A stretch of DNA of 54,837 nucleotides from Phycisphaerae bacterium (lineage in GTDB: Bacteria; Planctomycetota; Phycisphaerae; UBA1845): positions 1 to 54,837 of the forward strand of contig JAJDDP010000170.1 of the NCBI GenBank assembly GCA_029260235.1. Reading direction: 5' to 3'. The position numbers were made by a program, and so were the translations under genes. Each line of letters opens with the position of its first letter. Position 1 is the stretch's first letter. The notes under the pieces were generated by a model, which did no database searches, was not told the DNA's origin, and saw only the letters and a program-made list of their open reading frames with translations. This document shows positions 51,037-54,837 of the stretch, piece after piece.

Positions 51037-54000
51037 CTACGGCCCAAAAAACGCTGCCTGGAATTGAGCGTAGTCCGACAAGTCAACATCGCTGTCGCCG
51101 TTGCCGTCGAAGGCATCCAGGCAGAGGCTCACGCAGCCAGGCAGGGCTGGTGCCGGCAACAAACCCGGTCCAGCCAGGCAGTCATCGAATGCGGCCAAGT
51201 CGTCAAGGGCAACCAGACCATCGGCGGTAAAGTCGCCACCACCAACCGTGTCGCATTCGTCGGGTACTGCGTTGGCGTTGCAATCGAGGCTGAACCCGCC
51301 GCTGATATCCTGATCGTCCGGCAGGCTATTCGTGTTGCAGTCGGCGCTACACAAGTCGCCGTCCTCTTCACAAACCTCAAAGCCGGTGCAAGGATCCGTT
51401 CCAACTTGACAGCCGCTAAACTCATCGCAGGTTTCACTGCCATCACAGAACAAACCGTTATCGCAGGCCCCATCGTCGGGGAGATGGGTAACCACGTCGT
51501 TGACTTCGTCGCAAGCATCAGTCGTACAAGGGATACCGTCGTCCAGCGTCGGCGGTGTACCCACCAAACAACCACTGCCAACGTCGCAGGATTCAGCCCC
51601 GTCGCAGAAGAGGCCGTTATCGCAGGCCCCATCGTCGGGGAGATGGGTAACCACATCGTTGACTTCGTCGCAGGCATCAGTCGTACAAGGGATACCGTCG
51701 TCCACGGTTGGCGGTGTGCCCGCCAAACATCCGCTGCCAACGTCGCAGGATTCAGCCCCGTCGCAGAAGAGGCCGTTATCGCAGGCCCCATCGTCGGGGA
51801 GATGGGTAACCACGTCGTTGACTTCGTCGCAAGCATCAGTCGTACAAGGGATACCGTCGTCCACGGTTGGCGGTGTGCCCGCCAAGCAACCGCTGCCAAC
51901 GTCGCAGGATTCAGCCCCATCGCAGAAGAGGCCGTTATCACAAGCAGAGTCGTCCGGCGTATGGGTGACCATATCGGTCCCCTCGTTGCAGGCGTCGATG
52001 GTACACGGGACGCCGTCATCCAGGAGCGGCGGTGTGCCGGCCAAGCAACCCGTGCCCACGTCGCAGCTCTCCGCCCCATCACAGAACAAGCCGTTGTCGC
52101 AGGCGGAATCGTTGGCTGTATGCGTGACTACGTCGTTGACTTCATCGCAGGCATCGACCGTGCAGGGGATGCCGTCGTCGAGCGTCGGAGGAGTGCCGAG
52201 CAGGCAGTTGCCAGCGTCGCACGTCTCTGCCCCATTGCAGAACAGACCGTCGTCGCAATCTCCGTTGGTGGTGCATCCCTCGCACTCATCCAGGATGCCA
52301 TTACTGTTGGCGTCGTTAGCGTTGAGTGCGTACTCGACAAAGACGCTGATGTAGGATTCACCACTGCAAAGCGTGGGATTTACTGCCGAAGTAGCCACCA
52401 TGTTGATACTGGCATTGCCGCCGCCTACGGCTGCATTGAACGTGGCAGCTGAGACAGATATCTCTCCGAAGTTGGCGATGGTACTACAGTCATTCCCGCC
52501 AGTGCCAAAGACCGAGCCTACCGAAGTGCCGTTGATATCAACATCGACCAGTTCCGATGATATCGAGAAGTCGCCAAGCGAAAGGAAGGTCAGCAGCACG
52601 TTGCCAGAAGCCTGGGGCGGCGATACCAGCGTGAAGGTTTGAGAAGAACCGGTTCCGATATTGCCCAGCGAAGCCGAGGAATCCGTGTAGACAAAATCTT
52701 GGTCATCCGCCACCGAGTTGCTGTCGCAGTCCGGACAATCGTAGATTTCAAAATCATCGACGTACCAACCGCCGACACCGGCACACCCGTCCTTGCCAAA
52801 ATCAAATCGACATTGAACACTATCGCCCCCGGAGGCGAATCCACTCAGGTCAACAATAGACCGTCCCCAACCGCCACCGGCGCCGGTCCAGGCGTCTTGC
52901 CCGGCAAATGGGTTTGTGTTCCCCGCAGCCGCGGAGTTGAGTCGCATGTTGTACGGACTGTATTTGAATGCGGTGCGCGGAACGCTCTGCCACGAGCCGC
53001 CATTCACACGGATGCTAATGTTGCCGCCATCCCAGCCCCCCTCAGTAGCAACAAAGTGCGTGAAGGCCAAGGTCGGAAACAGCGAGCCAGCTGGCAGATT
53101 GACCGTCGGGCTGAACAACGACTGCGAGGAGGTTTCATCATTGCCTGCGCAATCCCCAATGTTTGGATCGGCGACGAACCAACCGGTTCCAGGTCGGCCC
53201 AATGGCAATCCTGCGGTCTGCACCCAATCGTAAGCGGTCGGCGGATTTGAATTGCTCACCGTCCATCCGTTGGTCCCACCTTCAAACGCATCAGCGAACA
53301 AACTGGTCCGTTGCGGGCACTCCAGCGGGGATTCAGAGATTAGAATGTTCACGCCTTCCCCACAGGCACCAGGCGTGTTCAGTTCGACGGCTAGCAACGC
53401 CTTGTCCAGCTCATTGGCATCAGCCACGGTGAACATGCTGCCGGAGGGGTTCCCAGTGCGGGGATCGTTGGGGAACGTGCCCACCAAGTCAGCCGCAGAT
53501 TGGTTAAGGGCAAGATAGGCGTCCTCAAAATCAGAGGCTGGCGTCAAGTAGACACTCAAGGCGCGGTACCAAATCGCCCCCGACTTGATCGGCCCGATAC
53601 CGCTGACATTCTGCCCATTGAAATTCTTACCGTCAGTCAATATCGCAAAAGCGTGGTTGGGAATCCCGCTACCCGAATGGACGCCGCCGCTGTCGCTCGA
53701 ATTACAGGTTTGTAGCGGACTATTGGCTGTGTCCGGGTCGCCCTCGCAAGGCGGATTCCACATATCACGAATCGCCCCACCAAATGCGGTAGCATCCTCA
53801 CCCATCAACCAACGAACGCCGTCCGGATAGCTCAAGGCTGGGCTGCACACGGTTCGCAGATTATTCGGCGTGTCCTGACCAGGCCCGGTCGGATGAGTAG
53901 GCCAAGCCGTGCCTCCCGGTGTACCCACAAAAGCAGCGTCGCCGTTGAACAGGTCAATCATCTCGCCAAATACATCGGAGTACGATTCGTTCAACTGCCC

Positions 54001-54837
54001 CGACTGATTCTGATAGATCAAGTTGGCGGTGAACTCGGTTACACCGTGGGCCAGTTCGTGGCCCACGATGTCATCGGTCACCGTTCCAGTACAGAACACC
54101 ATCTGCACCCCATTCCAGAATGCGTTGGGGCAGGGAGGAGCCGTCGAATTTATCGTCGCGACCAGGGTCGTGCCTGCATCATCGATACTGTCACGCCCAA
54201 AAGCGCGGAAGAAGTAGTCGTAAGTGTCGCCGAAGTAGTCATAGGCCCGATCAACGTCCGCCGGCGAGCCTACGGGGCCATCCCCTTCGGCGCGAGCCAA
54301 GCTGCCCGGCAATCCAGCACCGCCGTTGCCGTCGTAGATCGCCCGATCCCGGGCTGTGTGAACCATTGACCATTGATCAATAATCTCCGCCGTGTGAGCG
54401 TCGATGAAAAACGCCTCGCGGATACCATTCAACGAGTCAGCCAAGACGACGTAGTAAGCGAGATGAGGCCCAATGGATGGATCCCCGTACCAGCCGGGAT
54501 CGACAATAAGCAGATCATTCCGCGTGGTGATTGGGTTGATGCCAACCAGTTCAAGCCGCGCCGCAGCGTCAGCCGCCGCAAGGTTGATCGTAGGCACGGT
54601 GCTGAGTTTTGGGCTAATGTCGTAGAAGTCGCCGTTGATCACTCGGAACGCACCAGCCGCATCCTGGTGGACCTTGATGACGCCCGAAAAGACCTCCACG
54701 CCATTGTGGATCTGCTCGAAGGTTGTGTGCGTCTCGCCGAGTTGGTCGAGGTCAATCTTCTGCTGGCGCAGCTGCTGATTGGGATTGGTGATGCCAAAGA
54801 CTTTCCCGTGAACGACCAACGCGTCCAGGGGAGTGAG
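51037..54837 (-). CDS. Secreted M4 (thermolysin-type) metallopeptidase with Cys-rich repeats and dockerin-like tail (5' end outside window)
   Basis: The frame is open to the window edge, so the N-terminus (signal peptide and part of the propeptide) is missing; 1266 residues are visible. Order: the FTP/PepSY propeptide (HTTFEQIHNGVEVFSG); M4 catalytic domain with HELAH (54046-54060), NESYSDVFGE (zinc Glu) and GGVHSGSGIPNHA (catalytic His); a jelly-roll/MAM-like domain (GGWYVDDFEIYDC); a choice-of-anchor-type beta domain; about six 53-residue Cys-rich repeats (CDNGLFCDGAESCD, GIPCTTDACDEVNDVVTH); and a final dockerin-like part with two Asp-rich loops (FTADGLVALDDLAAFDDC, DGNGDSDVDLSDYAQFQ). It is an extracellular protease. 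The tail is a typical planctomycete surface-sorting/cell-wall module. Confidence 0.94.
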   Translation of the reverse strand, partial: LTPLDALVVHGKVFGITNPNQQLRQQKIDLDQLGETHTTFEQIHNGVEVFSGVIKVHQDAAGAFRVINGDFYDISPKLSTVPTINLAAADAAARLELVGINPITTRNDLLIVDPGWYGDPSIGPHLAYYVVLADSLNGIREAFFIDAHTAEIIDQWSMVHTARDRAIYDGNGGAGLPGSLARAEGDGPVGSPADVDRAYDYFGDTYDYFFRAFGRDSIDDAGTTLVATINSTAPPCPNAFWNGVQMVFCTGTVTDDIVGHELAHGVTEFTANLIYQNQSGQLNESYSDVFGEMIDLFNGDAAFVGTPGGTAWPTHPTGPGQDTPNNLRTVCSPALSYPDGVRWLMGEDATAFGGAIRDMWNPPCEGDPDTANSPLQTCNSSDSGGVHSGSGIPNHAFAILTDGKNFNGQNVSGIGPIKSGAIWYRALSVYLTPASDFEDAYLALNQSAADLVGTFPNDPRTGNPSGSMFTVADANELDKALLAVELNTPGACGEGVNILISESPLECPQRTSLFADAFEGGTNGWTVSNSNPPTAYDWVQTAGLPLGRPGTGWFVADPNIGDCAGNDETSSQSLFSPTVNLPAGSLFPTLAFTHFVATEGGWDGGNISIRVNGGSWQSVPRTAFKYSPYNMRLNSAAAGNTNPFAGQDAWTGAGGGWGRSIVDLSGFASGGDSVQCRFDFGKDGCAGVGGWYVDDFEIYDCPDCDSNSVADDQDFVYTDSSASLGNIGTGSSQTFTLVSPPQASGNVLLTFLSLGDFSISSELVDVDINGTSVGSVFGTGGNDCSTIANFGEISVSAATFNAAVGGGNASINMVATSAVNPTLCSGESYISVFVEYALNANDANSNGILDECEGCTTNGDCDDGLFCNGAETCDAGNCLLGTPPTLDDGIPCTVDACDEVNDVVTHTANDSACDNGLFCDGAESCDVGTGCLAGTPPLLDDGVPCTIDACNEGTDMVTHTPDDSACDNGLFCDGAESCDVGSGCLAGTPPTVDDGIPCTTDACDEVNDVVTHLPDDGACDNGLFCDGAESCDVGSGCLAGTPPTVDDGIPCTTDACDEVNDVVTHLPDDGACDNGLFCDGAESCDVGSGCLVGTPPTLDDGIPCTTDACDEVNDVVTHLPDDGACDNGLFCDGSETCDEFSGCQVGTDPCTGFEVCEEDGDLCSADCNTNSLPDDQDISGGFSLDCNANAVPDECDTVGGGDFTADGLVALDDLAAFDDCLAGPGLLPAPALPGCVSLCLDAFDGNGDSDVDLSDYAQFQAAFFGP
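51442..52285. repeat. Tandem 159-base repeats inside the M4 peptidase gene
   Basis: The same point of the unit recurs at 51442, 51601, 51760, 51919, 52078 and 52234, a period of 159 bases (53 codons; the last step 156). The three units between 51442 and 51918 are almost identical at DNA level, which suggests recent duplication or gene conversion; the outer units have diverged. Each encodes one Cys-rich module. Confidence 0.9.

Noticed and set aside
51442..52285. CRISPR-like spaced repeats
   Set aside because: The unit is a continuous 159-base coding repeat without short direct repeats and unique spacers.
50875..52452. A 525-codon plus-strand open frame opposite the M4 peptidase repeats
   Set aside because: It has no family-like content and is repetitive only because it mirrors the Cys-rich repeats. 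The minus-strand frame has clear domains over the same bases.

Overview
The window looks like chromosomal DNA of a planctomycete, most likely a Phycisphaerae-like lineage. The clues are an EF-G of the spirochaete/planctomycete/deltaproteobacterial type that resembles mitochondrial EF-G, a huge secreted M4 peptidase that ends in an Asp-rich dockerin-like tail, a Ser/Thr kinase with TPRs, many small lipoproteins, an alkaline-phosphatase-superfamily 'sulfatase-like' membrane protein, and moderately high GC with frequent GTG and TTG starts. The lineage is inferred from protein character only. I found no rRNA, tRNA, IS element, phage or CRISPR array.

Layout. 1-14.3 kb is a housekeeping and envelope mosaic: the tail of a membrane protein, a small lipoprotein, a GNAT acetyltransferase, a fused ArsR-ArsM arsenic methylation protein with its own promoter and operator, tgt-yajC, a minus-strand envelope block (lipoprotein, YfhO-like membrane protein, sulfatase-like protein), two more lipoproteins, a Ser/Thr kinase with TPRs and another lipoprotein. 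14.3-30 kb holds EF-G behind a structured leader, a lipoprotein, a hybrid histidine kinase, a DUF4032 kinase-like protein, HPPD, a dicarboxylate/glutamate symporter, an all-alpha dUTPase, and the compact set rpe / catalytically dead histidine-phosphatase homologue / queuosine salvage hydrolase (Qng1). An ECF sigma/anti-sigma pair follows on the minus strand.

30.2-46.6 kb is a co-directional run of 14 genes with many 4-nt overlaps. It encodes a pseudaminic-acid-type nonulosonic acid pathway: PseB, PseC, a PseG fused to a GNAT (likely PseH), PseI and an SpsF-like cytidylyltransferase for CMP activation. Woven into it are two methyltransferases, a class III aminotransferase, a sulfotransferase, a DUF4910 peptidase-like protein with a C-terminal winged helix, a second cytidylyltransferase fused to a Gfo/Idh/MocA oxidoreductase, a second DegT-type aminotransferase and a GT-B-like protein. 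My reading is that it makes a modified nonulosonate plus possibly a second CMP-activated sugar for a surface glycan. An SGNH hydrolase gene lies convergent to its end. This cluster, with its two unusual fusions, is the most likely place for undescribed biochemistry.

46.9-54.8 kb is minus strand: the SGNH protein, a phosphoglycerate-mutase-like enzyme next to homoserine dehydrogenase (the context of the proposed alternative homoserine kinase), and the 5'-truncated M4 peptidase with about six near-identical 53-residue Cys-rich repeats.
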